Positions 8,473 through 18,490 of a DNA stretch of 64,000 nt are shown here, piece after piece. The position numbers and the translations under genes were made by a program. The notes beneath the pieces were generated by a model. The model had not been told where the DNA came from. It was given only the letters and a program-made list of their open reading frames with translations, and ran no database searches. Each line of letters begins with the position of its first letter. Position 1 is the first letter of the stretch. The stretch spans positions 124,001 through 188,000 of the forward strand of contig CAWBYP010000004.1 of NCBI GenBank assembly GCA_963793005.1, written 5' to 3'. Source of the DNA: RPQJ01 sp963793005 (GTDB lineage Bacteria > Pseudomonadota > Gammaproteobacteria > Steroidobacterales > Steroidobacteraceae).

Positions 8473-9636
8473 TCAACCAGCCGTCGCGGCGCGGCCCTCG
8501 ATGCCCTTAACGAACCCGCCAATTGCCGGTTCGAATCTCATCAGGTCGGTCAGGAATGCGTCGTGCCCCTGCAGCGACGGAAATGCGTGGAATTCGACCT
8601 GCCCGCCGGTCGCCCGCAGGTGATCCGCAATCTCCTGCTGCTGGGCGATCGGGAACAGCATGTCGGTCTCGACGCCGAGGACCAGCGAACGGCGGACGCC
8701 GAAGCGGGCGAATGCGTCGGCGAGGGAGCCGCCGCCGTGATCGGCAAGGTCGAACTGGTCCATCGCTCGCGACAGGTAGAGATAGGCATTGGCGTCGAAT
8801 GCATCGGCAAATCGCAGCGCCTGGTGCTCCAGGTACGACTCGACCTCGAAGCGGGGCCGGAAATCGCCCGACAGGCCGGCGATCTCCGGAACTCGCCTGC
8901 GACCGAAGCGCTGGTCCCATTCCTTCGGCGAGCGGTAGGTGATCGTGCCGAGCTTGCGTGCCAGTCGCATGCCGAGACGGGGGCCTCGCCCATGCTGGTA
9001 GTTTCCGCCGCGCCACGACGGGTCGCCACGCACCATCTCCCGCTGCAGTGAGCGCAGCGCGATCGCGAACGGCGTCGCGTGCGCCGCGCCGGAAATGCTC
9101 ACCAGGTTCTCGACCTCGCCGGGAAACTGCGCGCAGTACGCGAGCACGACCATGCCGCCGAGCGACGGCCCGACCACGGCCGCGAGCTGCTCGATGCCGA
9201 GCGAGCGCAGCGCCGCGCGGCCGGCGGCGGCGATGTCCTCGACAGCGATCTCGGGAAAGGTGATTCCGTAGGTCTGGCCGGTGGCGGGATTCTCGCAGGC
9301 CGGGCCGGACGAACCATACGGGCTGCCGAGCGAATTGATGCAGACCACGAAGAACCGGCTGGTGTCCAGCGGCCGGCCGTCGCCGATCATCGACTCCCAC
9401 CAGCCCGGCCTCGGATCCTCCGGCGAGGATGCCGCATGGGCCGAGGGCGACAGGCCGGTGAAGATCGCGATCGCGTTGTCGCGCGCGGCATTGAGTGTTC
9501 CCCAGCACTCGTAGGCGATCACCGGCTGCTCGAGCACGCCGCCGCGGAACATGCGCAGCGGCTCGGCAAGCCGCGCGAACCGGCGAGCCGGCAGGTCAGC
9601 GGAAGTCGAGGGCGTACGAGCTAATGCCATGGCCAT
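8473..9636 (-). CDS. metX: MetX-family homoserine/serine O-acyltransferase (serine O-succinyltransferase-like)
   Basis: 387 residues. Alpha/beta hydrolase-fold acyltransferase acting in methionine or cysteine synthesis. Nucleophile Ser lies in 'VVGPSLGGM', and the C-terminal catalytic Asp and His are in 'GVETDMLFPI' and 'LQGHDAFL'. The substrate-pocket segment reads 'NSLGSPYGSSGPA', and 'RSLQREMVRGDPSW' and 'RMARKLGTITYRS' lie further on. From memory these resemble the Xanthomonas-type proteins shown to be L-serine O-succinyltransferases rather than classical homoserine O-acetyltransferases. So the acyl acceptor is uncertain (homoserine or serine), as is the donor. It is a single gene between the M23 peptidase (convergent) and der. 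Confidence 0.85.
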   Translation of the reverse strand: MAMALARTPSTSADLPARRFARLAEPLRMFRGGVLEQPVIAYECWGTLNAARDNAIAIFTGLSPSAHAASSPEDPRPGWWESMIGDGRPLDTSRFFVVCINSLGSPYGSSGPACENPATGQTYGITFPEIAVEDIAAAGRAALRSLGIEQLAAVVGPSLGGMVVLAYCAQFPGEVENLVSISGAAHATPFAIALRSLQREMVRGDPSWRGGNYQHGRGPRLGMRLARKLGTITYRSPKEWDQRFGRRRVPEIAGLSGDFRPRFEVESYLEHQALRFADAFDANAYLYLSRAMDQFDLADHGGGSLADAFARFGVRRSLVLGVETDMLFPIAQQQEIADHLRATGGQVEFHAFPSLQGHDAFLTDLMRFEPAIGGFVKGIEGRAATAG

Positions 9637-9723
9637 GCCGGCAGTCTATGCCCGGCTCCCCTTCGAACAAGCACCAGAGGATAGCGCGTCAGAAGCGCTG
9701 GTTATCAACCCGATCGGCCCGGG

Positions 9724-11133
9724 TCAGCGCTTGCCGGTCCCGGCGCGCTTGTTCTTGATGAGTCGCACGCGCTTGCTCTGCTGCCGCGGGGTCAGCACGT
9801 TGCGCTTGCCCGCAAACGGGTTTTCGTCGGTGCGGAACTCCACGCGCATCGGCGTGCCCTTGAGCCGGAAGGTCTGGCGGAAGTGATTCTCGAGGTAGCG
9901 CCGGTAAGTTTCCGGCACATGCTGTGTCTGGTTGCCATGGATCACGACGATCGGCGGATTGCGACCGCCCTGGTGCGCGTAGCGCAGCTTGATCCGCCGG
10001 CCGCGCACCAGCGGGGGCTGGTGCATCGTCACCGCCTGCTCGAGCGCGCGGTTCAGGTCCTTGGTGGGCAATTCCTTCATGGCCGCCCGGAAGGCCATGC
10101 GCACCGACCCCATCAGGTCGCCGACCCCGGTGCCGTGCCGCGCGGAGATGTAGTGCACCGGCGCGTAGGCAAGGAAATCGAGGCGCAGGCCGACGCCGTC
10201 GCGGATCGAGTCGCGTTGCGACGGATCGATGCCGTCCCATTTATTCACGGCGATTACCAGCGCGCGTCCCTGTTCGTTGATGAGCCCGAGCAGGCTCGCG
10301 TCCTGCTCGGCGATCGTGTCGTGCGCATCGAGAACGCCGATCACGACATGGGCGGCGTCGATAGCCTGCAGCGCCTTGACGATGCTGAACTTCTCGACGG
10401 CGTCGCTGACCCGGGCGCGCCGCCTGACGCCGGCCGTGTCGATCAGCGTGTAGCGCTGGCCGTCACGTTCAAACGGCACGAATACCGCATCACGCGTCGT
10501 GCCCGGCTGGTCGAAGGCGACCAGCCGTTCTTCCCCAAGCAGACGGTTGATCAGCGTGGATTTTCCGACGTTCGGGCGACCCACGACCGCGACGCGAATT
10601 TCCTCGCTGTCGGCCGTCTCGGCTTCCGGCGTCTCGGGATCCCGCGCGATGCCATCCAGCGCGCGCTCCAGCAGTTCCTCGATCCCCTGGGCATGGGCCG
10701 CCGAGACCGCCACCGGGGCACCGAAGCCAAGCTGGTGGAAATCGACCCCCGCGATTTCCGGATCGAGCGACTCCGACTTGTTGGCGACCACCAGCACGGT
10801 CTTTCCGCCACGCCTCAGCAGGTTGGCCACGTGCAGGTCCTCAGGCACGCAGCCCGCCCTCGCATCGACGATCAACAGCACCCGGTCGGCCTCATCGACC
10901 GCCTTCAGCGTCTGCTCGGCCATCAGCCGCTCGACGCCGTGGCTGACCTCGACGAGTCCGCCGGTATCGATGACGACGCAGGGCCTGGGACCGACGCGCG
11001 CGTAACCGTACTTCCGGTCGCGGGTGAGGCCCGGCAGGTCGGCGACCAGGGCGTCGCGCGTGCGCGTCAGGCAGTTGAAGATCGTGGACTTGCCTACATT
11101 GGGGCGCCCGACCAGGGCGACGACGGGTAACAC
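9724..11133 (-). CDS. der: Ribosome-biogenesis GTPase Der (EngA)
   Basis: 469 residues from a GTG start. Essential double GTPase needed for 50S assembly. Two G domains are seen: 'GRPNVGKSTIFNCL' with 'DTGG' and 'NKSE', then 'GRPNVGKSTLINRLL' with 'DTAG' and 'NKWD', followed by the KH-like domain and a basic tail. The GTG at 11133 lies one base after the bamB stop and gives the usual 'MLPVVALVGRPN' N terminus. A start 10 codons upstream would overlap bamB by 29 bases and is less likely. Last gene of the long minus-strand block. Confidence 0.94.
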   Translation of the reverse strand: MLPVVALVGRPNVGKSTIFNCLTRTRDALVADLPGLTRDRKYGYARVGPRPCVVIDTGGLVEVSHGVERLMAEQTLKAVDEADRVLLIVDARAGCVPEDLHVANLLRRGGKTVLVVANKSESLDPEIAGVDFHQLGFGAPVAVSAAHAQGIEELLERALDGIARDPETPEAETADSEEIRVAVVGRPNVGKSTLINRLLGEERLVAFDQPGTTRDAVFVPFERDGQRYTLIDTAGVRRRARVSDAVEKFSIVKALQAIDAAHVVIGVLDAHDTIAEQDASLLGLINEQGRALVIAVNKWDGIDPSQRDSIRDGVGLRLDFLAYAPVHYISARHGTGVGDLMGSVRMAFRAAMKELPTKDLNRALEQAVTMHQPPLVRGRRIKLRYAHQGGRNPPIVVIHGNQTQHVPETYRRYLENHFRQTFRLKGTPMRVEFRTDENPFAGKRNVLTPRQQSKRVRLIKNKRAGTGKR

Positions 11134-11134
11134 G

Positions 11135-12292
11135 TCAGTTTCCCGCCGCGCTCCCGGTGACATAGGCCTTCAGGCGACCGCCCTCGTCGATGGCGAAAAC
11201 GCGACCCTTCATGACCAGCGGCGGGGCCGCGATGCGCTCGTCGCCCGGGTGCTCACGGGCGACGAACCTGCCCGTGCCGCGGTCGAGCCAGTGGAGGTAG
11301 CCTTCGAAATCGCCGACCACCACGGCGTCGCCATCCACTGCCGGCGAGCTCAGTCCTCTTCGCGCCAGGCCTTTCTGCTGCCACACGACCACGCCATCGC
11401 TGCGTCGCATCGCCACCACGTCCCCGTCGGACGTGGAGACGTAGACCTGGTCGTCATCGATGGCCAGCCCTCGATAGCTGGACATGTCGCGCGACCACCA
11501 GATCTGGCCGCTGTCGAGCGCCAGCATCGCCACGCGACCCTGGAAGCCGACCGCGTAGATATCCTTGCCGGAGACGACTGCCGCGGAGTCCACGTCGGAG
11601 AGGCGTTGCAGTTCCGTGCGACCGCGCGGCGTGCTGAGCTGCGTCTGCCAGAGGACCTCGCCCTTGGCGAGCGTGACCGCCATCACCTTGCCGGTGTCGA
11701 AGCCGCACACCACGATGTCGCCGCCTACGGCGACCGGTGTCGCCGTTCCGCGCAGTGACAAGCGGGGAACCAGGTCTTCGACCATCCAGTCTTCCTTGCC
11801 GGTGCTTGCCGACAACGAGCGCAGCCGGCCTTCGACCGAGCGGACGATCACCTGGTCGCCTGCCACCAGCGGCGGCGCGAGGATCTCGCCCGCGATGCGC
11901 GCCTTCCAGCGCTCCTTGCCGTCCGTGGCATCGAGCGCCACGACGTCCCCGTCGCTGGTGCCGACGACCACCAGTCCGGAGCCCACGCCCGGTCCGGCCG
12001 AAAGCTCCAGGTCCGTGTCCGTCTGCCAGCGCCGCTTGCCGTTGGCCGCATCGAGCGCGCGGACTTTGCCATCGCGCCCTGCGGCGTAGACAGTGTCCCC
12101 GGAGCCTGCCACACCGAGCGTCAGCCGCAGCACCTCGCCTCCACCGCCCATGCTCTCGGACCACAGGCGCTGCACCTTGAGCGTGGGCTTGATGTCCACC
12201 AGTTCCGCCGGCGGGTCGGCGGTCGTGTCCTTGTCGCAGGCTGCCAGCGCCCCGAGCAGCGCGAGCGCGGCGATCAGGCGTACCTGTTTCAT
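11135..12292 (-). CDS. bamB: Outer-membrane assembly lipoprotein BamB
   Basis: 385 residues. Lipoprotein of the BAM complex that inserts beta-barrel proteins in the outer membrane. The signal peptide ends in lipobox 'LAAC' with Cys19. The rest is an eight-bladed PQQ-type propeller with repeated 'ALDAANGKRRWQ', 'ALDATDGKERW', 'ALDSGQIWWS' blades. The start overlaps the yfgM stop by ATGA, and it sits before der as in most gammaproteobacteria. Confidence 0.95.
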   Translation of the reverse strand: MKQVRLIAALALLGALAACDKDTTADPPAELVDIKPTLKVQRLWSESMGGGGEVLRLTLGVAGSGDTVYAAGRDGKVRALDAANGKRRWQTDTDLELSAGPGVGSGLVVVGTSDGDVVALDATDGKERWKARIAGEILAPPLVAGDQVIVRSVEGRLRSLSASTGKEDWMVEDLVPRLSLRGTATPVAVGGDIVVCGFDTGKVMAVTLAKGEVLWQTQLSTPRGRTELQRLSDVDSAAVVSGKDIYAVGFQGRVAMLALDSGQIWWSRDMSSYRGLAIDDDQVYVSTSDGDVVAMRRSDGVVVWQQKGLARRGLSSPAVDGDAVVVGDFEGYLHWLDRGTGRFVAREHPGDERIAAPPLVMKGRVFAIDEGGRLKAYVTGSAAGN

Positions 12293-12993
12293 TTTGCGGC
12301 TGCCTCGCTGGCCGTACCTTCGGCCGGTGCCGGATCGGCCGTGGCCGCGTCAGCGACGGCCGCCGCCGGCGGCAGCGCTTCGCGCTTGAGTTCGATGTAA
12401 TCTCGATCGAGACCCGTGTCCTCGACCGGCGCCGCAAGCGCCTCGTCGTACTCACGGCGCGCGGCGGCCACGTCGCCCTTGCCGGCGTACGCGTCGCCGC
12501 GCAGTTCGTGGTAGAGCGCCGCGTACGAGCCCGCATCCGCAGGGTCGAGCAACGCGACTGCATCGTCGTACTTCGCCTGTTCGACCATGACCCGGGCGAG
12601 CCGCGCACGCGCCACGGCGCGGAGTTCCGGATCCTTCGATCCGTCCATCACCGTCCGAAGATGCTGTGCTGCCTCGTCGAACATGCGCTTCTCGACCGCC
12701 GCCCTGGCCAGCACCAGGTCCGACTGGTCGGCATACGGCGACCCGGGCTGCGCATCCCGCAGCGCCTTGGCCTCGACGACGGCCTGGTCGAACTTGTCCT
12801 GCCCCAGGTTGGTGATCACGGACTGGTAGCCGGCAAGCTCGTGCTGGGCCTGCTCTGTCTTCATGCTTTGCCAGTACTGCCAGCCCCAGAGCATGGCAAG
12901 ACCGAGCGCGATTCCGCCCAGTATCCACAGCCAGTTCTCGCTCCACCACTGGCGTATCTGTTCTTCGCGTTCGTTGTCTGTCAGGTCTTCCAC
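12289..12993 (-). CDS. yfgM: YfgM/Anc-SecY-type membrane-anchored TPR protein
   Basis: 234 residues from GTG. In E. coli YfgM is an inner-membrane partner of SecYEG and PpiD that aids periplasmic chaperone traffic. Here a short acidic N terminus ('EDLTDNEREEQIRQWW') leads to one membrane span ('WLWILGGIALGLAMLWGW'), then a periplasmic TPR-like helical domain and an Ala/Pro-rich tail. The GTG at 12993 has a GGAG 8 bases upstream and matches the family N terminus. A GTG at 13023 lacks a ribosome site. ATGA overlap with bamB. The context hisS-yfgM-bamB-der is conserved. Confidence 0.88.
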   Translation of the reverse strand: MEDLTDNEREEQIRQWWSENWLWILGGIALGLAMLWGWQYWQSMKTEQAQHELAGYQSVITNLGQDKFDQAVVEAKALRDAQPGSPYADQSDLVLARAAVEKRMFDEAAQHLRTVMDGSKDPELRAVARARLARVMVEQAKYDDAVALLDPADAGSYAALYHELRGDAYAGKGDVAAARREYDEALAAPVEDTGLDRDYIELKREALPPAAAVADAATADPAPAEGTASEAAAK

Positions 12994-13047
12994 TTCGAGG
13001 ACTCCGTCATGCCGGCCCGGCACCTGCCGGCGCCGCGCTTGTTGATG

Positions 13048-14334
13048 TCAACCGCGTTCGCGTCCCACGACGCGACGCGCCAATTCCGTCGCGAGGTCCG
13101 CGACCGCGACCTCTGCCTGTCCCGCCACTTCGCGCAGCGGCTTCAGGCCGGCAACGCCACGCTGCAGTTCTTCCTCGCCGAGTATCACGGCGTAGTGCGC
13201 GCCGCTGCGGTCGGCCCGCTTCAGCTGCGACTTGAAGCTGCCACCGCCGCAATTAGTCTCGACTCTTACGCCCGGCAGCGCATCGCGCAGCTGCTCTGCG
13301 ACCTGCAGGCCGGTTGCCTCGGCCGCAGCTCCGCCGAGGACGAGATAAACGTCGGCCACCGTCTCATCGCCCGCCCGCCCCTGCAGCCGCATCAGTTCGA
13401 CGATGCGCTCCTCGCCCAATGCCCAGCCGATGGCCGGGGCCGCTTCGCCCCCGAGCTGCGCCACGAGGCCGTCATAGCGCCCACCGGAGCACACGGCGTC
13501 CTGCGACCCGAGGTCAGCGGTAACCCACTCGAATACCGTGCGCGAATAGTAATCGAGGCCGCGCACCAGGCGTGGGTTCACGACATACTCGATGCCGGCC
13601 GCGTCGAGGCGCGCGCGCAGGCCCGAGAAATGCGCCGCCGAATCGGCATCGAGATGGTCCGTGATCAGCGGCGCGCCCGCAATCAGTTCCCGCATCGCCG
13701 GATTCTTGCTGTCGAGTATGCGCAGCGGATTGCCGCCAAGGCGGCGACGACTGTCATCGTCGAGCGCCGCTTCATGCCCGCGGAAGTACGCTACCAGCGT
13801 TTCACGGTATCCCTGCCTCGATTCCGGCGTGCCGAGCGAATTCAGGTTCAGCTGGAGTCCGGTGAGCCCGAGCCGGCGCCAGATCCGTGCCGACATCATG
13901 ACGAGCTCGGCATCCACGTCGGGCCCCGGAAATCCGAGTGCCTCGGCGTCGATCTGGTGGAACTGGCGGTAACGGCCCTTCTGCGGCCGCTCGTAACGGA
14001 ACATCGGCCCCGAGCACCAGACTTTCTGTCGCTGGTTGTGCAGCAGGCCATTTGAGATCGCGGCGCGCACTATGCCGGCCGTGGCCTCCGGCCTCAGCGT
14101 CACGGACTCGCCGCCGCGATCGTCGAACGTGTACATCTCCTTCTCGACGATGTCGGTCATCTCGCCGATGGAGCGCTTGAAGAGTTCCGTCCGCTCGAGT
14201 ATCGGCAAGCGGATCTCGCGATAGCCGTACTCGGCGAAAGTCTCGCGCGCGACGCGCTCGAGCAGCTGCCACGCAGCCGAATCCGCCGGCAGCACGTCGT
14301 TCATTCCCCGGATGGCCTGGATGGTCTCGGACAT
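13048..14334 (-). CDS. hisS: Histidyl-tRNA synthetase
   Basis: 428 residues. Class II synthetase charging tRNA-His. It begins with the typical 'QAIRGMNDVLP'. Motif 2 is around 'KVWCSGPMFRYERPQKGRYR', followed by 'QIDAEALG' and the histidine-specific 'VRGLDYYSRTVFEW'; the anticodon domain is C-terminal. The ATG at 14334 is preferred over a TTG two codons earlier. In many relatives ispG precedes hisS; it is absent here and rodZ is the direct upstream neighbour. Confidence 0.96.
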   Translation of the reverse strand: MSETIQAIRGMNDVLPADSAAWQLLERVARETFAEYGYREIRLPILERTELFKRSIGEMTDIVEKEMYTFDDRGGESVTLRPEATAGIVRAAISNGLLHNQRQKVWCSGPMFRYERPQKGRYRQFHQIDAEALGFPGPDVDAELVMMSARIWRRLGLTGLQLNLNSLGTPESRQGYRETLVAYFRGHEAALDDDSRRRLGGNPLRILDSKNPAMRELIAGAPLITDHLDADSAAHFSGLRARLDAAGIEYVVNPRLVRGLDYYSRTVFEWVTADLGSQDAVCSGGRYDGLVAQLGGEAAPAIGWALGEERIVELMRLQGRAGDETVADVYLVLGGAAAEATGLQVAEQLRDALPGVRVETNCGGGSFKSQLKRADRSGAHYAVILGEEELQRGVAGLKPLREVAGQAEVAVADLATELARRVVGRERG

Positions 14335-14352
14335 GGACAAGTCCCCGCGCGC

Positions 14353-15216
14353 TCAGCGCTGCAGGCCATCGGCGACCACGCCGAAGCGGGCGACCGTCTC
14401 GCCGGAGGGCGGCACCGGCACCGTGACGCGCTTTCCGTTGACGGCCAGGGAGACTCCCGGCGCATTGCCGAGGGTCACGCTGAGCGGCGCGACGCCCGCG
14501 ACAGCCCGCTCAGTTCCGGCCTTGCCGAGATCGTAAAGCACCGATCGCCCGGAACCGTCGTATACCTCGATCCAGGAATCCGCAGCGAAGACGAACGTGA
14601 GCGAAACCTGGCCCGCCGGAACGCCTGCAGATGCCTCGACGCCCGGCGTGGCGGGGTCGGCCGGCAATGCCGGACTGCCCTGCTCCGCTCCTTCGATCGA
14701 GCCGGGCACGGAATTCGCACCCGCCCCCTCCGCGACCGCACCAACGGGCGCCATGGATCCGGGCGCGATGCCTGTACCGCCGATAACACCGGTGTCCGGC
14801 AGGTGCAGGCCGAATTCACTGACGTACGCCGCAACGCCGGCGGCAACGATGAGCACCAGCGCGCCTGCGACCACCCATTGCGGGACGACGCGCCTGCGCG
14901 GCGGGGCCATCTCCGCGCGCGACTTCGGGACCAGCGTCGGCGGCGCGAGTTGCGCCCGTGACCGGTCGTACGCTCCGAGGATCTCGTCGGGCGGCAGACC
15001 GAGCAGGCTGGCGTATCGACGGATGTGGCCGCGAACGAACACCGGAGCACCGAGTGCGGCGTAGTCGTCGGTCTCGAGCGCCTGCACGGCGACGACGTCC
15101 AGGTTCAACCGTTCGGCGACCTGCTGCAAGGCAAGCCCGGCCAGTTCGCGTTGCCGCCTGAGCCGCGCGCCCGGATCCGTGGGCAGTTCGGCAATCTCTG
15201 CCTCCGGCCTGTTCAC
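14353..15216 (-). CDS. rodZ: RodZ-like cytoskeletal/HTH membrane protein
   Basis: 287 residues. RodZ links MreB to the cell-wall elongation machinery. The N-terminal HTH_25 domain ('GARLRRQRELAGLALQQVAE' and on to about residue 90) is followed by basic residues, one membrane span ('WVVAGALVLIVAAGVAAYV'), a Pro/Gly/Ala-rich periplasmic linker and a C-terminal DUF4115 beta domain ('DSWIEVYDGSGRSVLYDL'). ATGA overlap with pilW upstream; hisS follows 18 bases later. Confidence 0.88.
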   Translation of the reverse strand: MNRPEAEIAELPTDPGARLRRQRELAGLALQQVAERLNLDVVAVQALETDDYAALGAPVFVRGHIRRYASLLGLPPDEILGAYDRSRAQLAPPTLVPKSRAEMAPPRRRVVPQWVVAGALVLIVAAGVAAYVSEFGLHLPDTGVIGGTGIAPGSMAPVGAVAEGAGANSVPGSIEGAEQGSPALPADPATPGVEASAGVPAGQVSLTFVFAADSWIEVYDGSGRSVLYDLGKAGTERAVAGVAPLSVTLGNAPGVSLAVNGKRVTVPVPPSGETVARFGVVADGLQR

Positions 15217-15976
15217 TGCGGCGCCCGCTCCGCCTCGCGCAGCGCGCTCATCTCGGACGACATCGGGAAGTCTTGCCTGATGCGCTCCGCATACAAGTTC
15301 GCCTGGGCCGTCGAGCCGAGCGCGGTCTCGACGCGATAGCCAAGCCAGAGCGAGGGAGCCGAAACCGGCGCGTTCGACGCGTAGCGCTCGAGGAAGGCGC
15401 GGGCCTGCAGGTTGTCGCCGAGTTCATATTCGATCTGTGCCATCTGGAACAGCACGTCGGGCTGGTTGGCGTTGTAGCCGAGCGCCTGCCTGAAGTACTT
15501 CTCGGCCTCAACAAGCCGGCCGGCCGAGCGGGCGCAGCGGCCGGCATTCGCGTAGGCGACGGCCGGAGCCCGGTTCAGCGGGTTCTTTGCCGCCTGCAGC
15601 AGCAGCTCCTCACCCTTGGTCGGGTCGCCCTTCAGGCACAGGAACGCCGCAAAGCTGTTCTGCACGTTCGGGTCGTCACGGCTCAACTTCAGCGCCTCTT
15701 CAAAATGCGCCTGTGCTTTCTTGTCGTCGCCGAGCCGGTCGTAGACGAACCCGGCAGCAAGCTGCGTAGTCGCCGTATGCGAATCCTGCTCGAGCGCCTT
15801 CTCGATCTTGTCGCGGGCGGTCGTCATGTCGCCCTGGCTCATGTAGGCGATCGCGAGCTGCGCGTTGGCCTCCGCCGCCTTGCGCTTGTCCACCTGGCTG
15901 TCCGGGGCCGCCATCGCCGGCACGGCCAGCAACAGCGCCGTGAACGCGACCGTCTTGGCAATGTGTCGAATCAGCT

Positions 15977-15980
<4 letters not shown>
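15213..15980 (-). CDS. pilW: Type IV pilus biogenesis/stability protein PilW (PilF)
   Basis: 255 residues. TPR pilotin needed to assemble or localise the PilQ secretin. A signal peptide ends near 'AVPAMAAP', but no lipobox Cys is present, unlike canonical lipoprotein PilF. About five TPR units follow ('AEANAQLAIAYMSQGDMTTA', 'AAGFVYDRLGDDKKAQAHFE' and later copies), including the family-typical 'FAAFLCLKGDPTKGEEL'. ATGA overlaps with rlmN and rodZ. Whether the missing Cys changes its location is not known. Confidence 0.88.
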
Positions 15981-17095
<1,115 letters not shown>

Positions 17096-17134
17096 GTTGG
17101 ATATGGACCGGGTCGCCGTATCCGGGGTTCCCGC

Positions 17135-17560
17135 TCAGCGCGGGCAGAGTTCCGTTTCGGCGAAGAAATAGCTGACTTCGCGGGCTGCGTTCTCCAGGCT
17201 GTCGGAGCCGTGCACCACGTTCTGCTCGATGCTGGTGGCCAGATCGGCGCGGATCGTGCCCGGCGCGGCCTTCTTCGGGTCGGTGGCACCCATGATGTCG
17301 CGGTTCTTCGCCACGGCGTTCTCGCCCTCGAGCACCTGGACGACGACCGGACCCGAGGTCATGTAGGAGACCAGGTCGCGGAAGAACGGGCGCTCGCGAT
17401 GCACTGCATAGAAGCCCTCCGCCTCGGCCTGGGTGAGCCGCCTCATGCGCGCGGCGACGATGCGCAGGCCCGCCTGCTCAAAGCGGCGATAGACCTCGCC
17501 AATGACGTTCTTCTCCACTCCATCGGGCTTGACGATGGACAGCGTACGTTCGACGGCCAT
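17135..17560 (-). CDS. ndk: Nucleoside diphosphate kinase
   Basis: 141 residues, the full family length. Transfers the gamma phosphate from ATP to other nucleoside diphosphates. The catalytic His117 is in 'NVVHGSDS', and 'TLSIVKPDGVEKNVIGE' and 'RPFFRDLVSYM' are standard. First gene of the ndk-rlmN-pilW-rodZ-hisS-yfgM-bamB-der run, 168 bases downstream of iscA. Confidence 0.97.
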   Translation of the reverse strand: MAVERTLSIVKPDGVEKNVIGEVYRRFEQAGLRIVAARMRRLTQAEAEGFYAVHRERPFFRDLVSYMTSGPVVVQVLEGENAVAKNRDIMGATDPKKAAPGTIRADLATSIEQNVVHGSDSLENAAREVSYFFAETELCPR

Positions 17561-17676
17561 GCGATTCCTCTCGACGGGGCAACTGCCCCTGCTGTGTTGG
17601 TAGGGCGCCCCGGCACGTGGAACCCGCGTGGACGGGGTTCCCAGGGTGGGAGCGGTACTCGTGATTCGAACCGCGA

Positions 17677-17706
17677 AGTATACCTTCGCACTGGTCGACG
17701 GGCCAA
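17677..17706 (-). promoter_or_regulatory. Putative sigma-70 promoter of the ndk operon
   Basis: Minus-strand TTGGCC (17701-17706) and TATACT (17677-17682) are separated by 18 bases in the gap between iscA and ndk. This would give a leader of about 110 bases before ndk. Matches are four of six for the -35 and five of six for the -10. Confidence 0.5.
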
Positions 17707-17728
17707 TAAATTCAGCCGTGACGGGCAG

Positions 17729-18052
17729 TTAGACGTTGAAGCTCTCGCCGCAGCCACACTCGCCACGGACGTTCGGGTTGCGGAACTTGAACGCCTCGTT
17801 CAAGCCCTGCTTTACGAAGTCGATCTCTGTTCCGTCCAGGTAGCGCAGGCTGTCGGAATCCACGATCACCTTGACGCCCTGGTCTTCGAAAACCGCATCA
17901 CCGGCCGCCACCTCTTCGGCATAGCTGACGACGTAGGCGAACCCGGAGCAACCGGTCTTCTTTACCCCCAGGCGCAGGCCAACGCCACGGCCGCGGCCCA
18001 GTATGAAGCTTCGGACCCGTTCAGCAGCGGCAGGTGTCAGGGAAACAGGCAT
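17729..18052 (-). CDS. iscA: Iron-sulfur cluster assembly protein IscA
   Basis: 107 residues. A-type carrier or scaffold that passes Fe-S clusters to apoproteins. The three conserved Cys are present: Cys35 in 'KKTGCSGF', and Cys99 and Cys101 in 'GECGCGESF'. Start at 18052 gives the canonical 'MPVSLTPAAAERV'. It follows the broken iscU-like gene by 29 bases. iscR, hscBA, fdx and iscX, which flank iscA in enterobacterial operons, are absent. Confidence 0.95.
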   Translation of the reverse strand: MPVSLTPAAAERVRSFILGRGRGVGLRLGVKKTGCSGFAYVVSYAEEVAAGDAVFEDQGVKVIVDSDSLRYLDGTEIDFVKQGLNEAFKFRNPNVRGECGCGESFNV

Positions 18053-18081
18053 TTGTGCACGTATCGTGGGGTTGGCCGATT

Positions 18082-18490
18082 CTACACCGTAGACCCGGGT
18101 GCGACCGGCCAGTTCCGTGCCGCGTCGCGCACGGCATCCTGAACCGTGAGCAGGCGCCCGAACTTGGCCGCCGGCACCTCGAGCGCCTCGGCCGCCTCGC
18201 GCCAGTCCCAGGCGGCCAGCTCGTCGCGCGTCGCGCCGCGCAGGCGCTCGGTGACCCAGGACGCGGCGGCCACCAGGTGCGGGCAGCCGAAGGCGCGGAA
18301 CCGCCCGCGTGCTGACCTGCCCCTGCTCGACGATGAATTCGAGTTCGACCCGCGCACCCTGGTCTGCATCCCCGGCCGCACCGGTCGCGGTCGGCAGCCC
18401 ACGCGGCAGCGGCTCGGCACCGGGCAGTTCCCGCATGCGGCGGCGAACTTCGGCTCCATAGCGGGGATCGTCGCGGCCAGCGTCGCTCAC
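18082..18490 (-). pseudogene. IscU-like scaffold protein, frameshifted and lacking two of three cluster cysteines
   Basis: Position between iscS and iscA and the C-terminal sequence ('RFRAFGCPHLVAAASWVTER', 'VQDAVRDAARNW') align well with IscU. The frame opens at GTG 18490, overlapping the iscS stop as GTGA. It reads 'GARVELEFIVEQGQV' and is then lost near 18308-18318, where one extra base is needed to join the C-terminal frame ending at 18082. Of the three cluster Cys of IscU only the middle one ('FGCPHL') remains. The first is Ala in 'ATGAAGDA' and the third region reads 'KFGRLL' instead of HC. A truncated protein from 18459 in the C-terminal frame is possible but lacks the fold's N terminus. 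The shift may be a sequencing error; the Cys losses are not. Confidence 0.68.
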
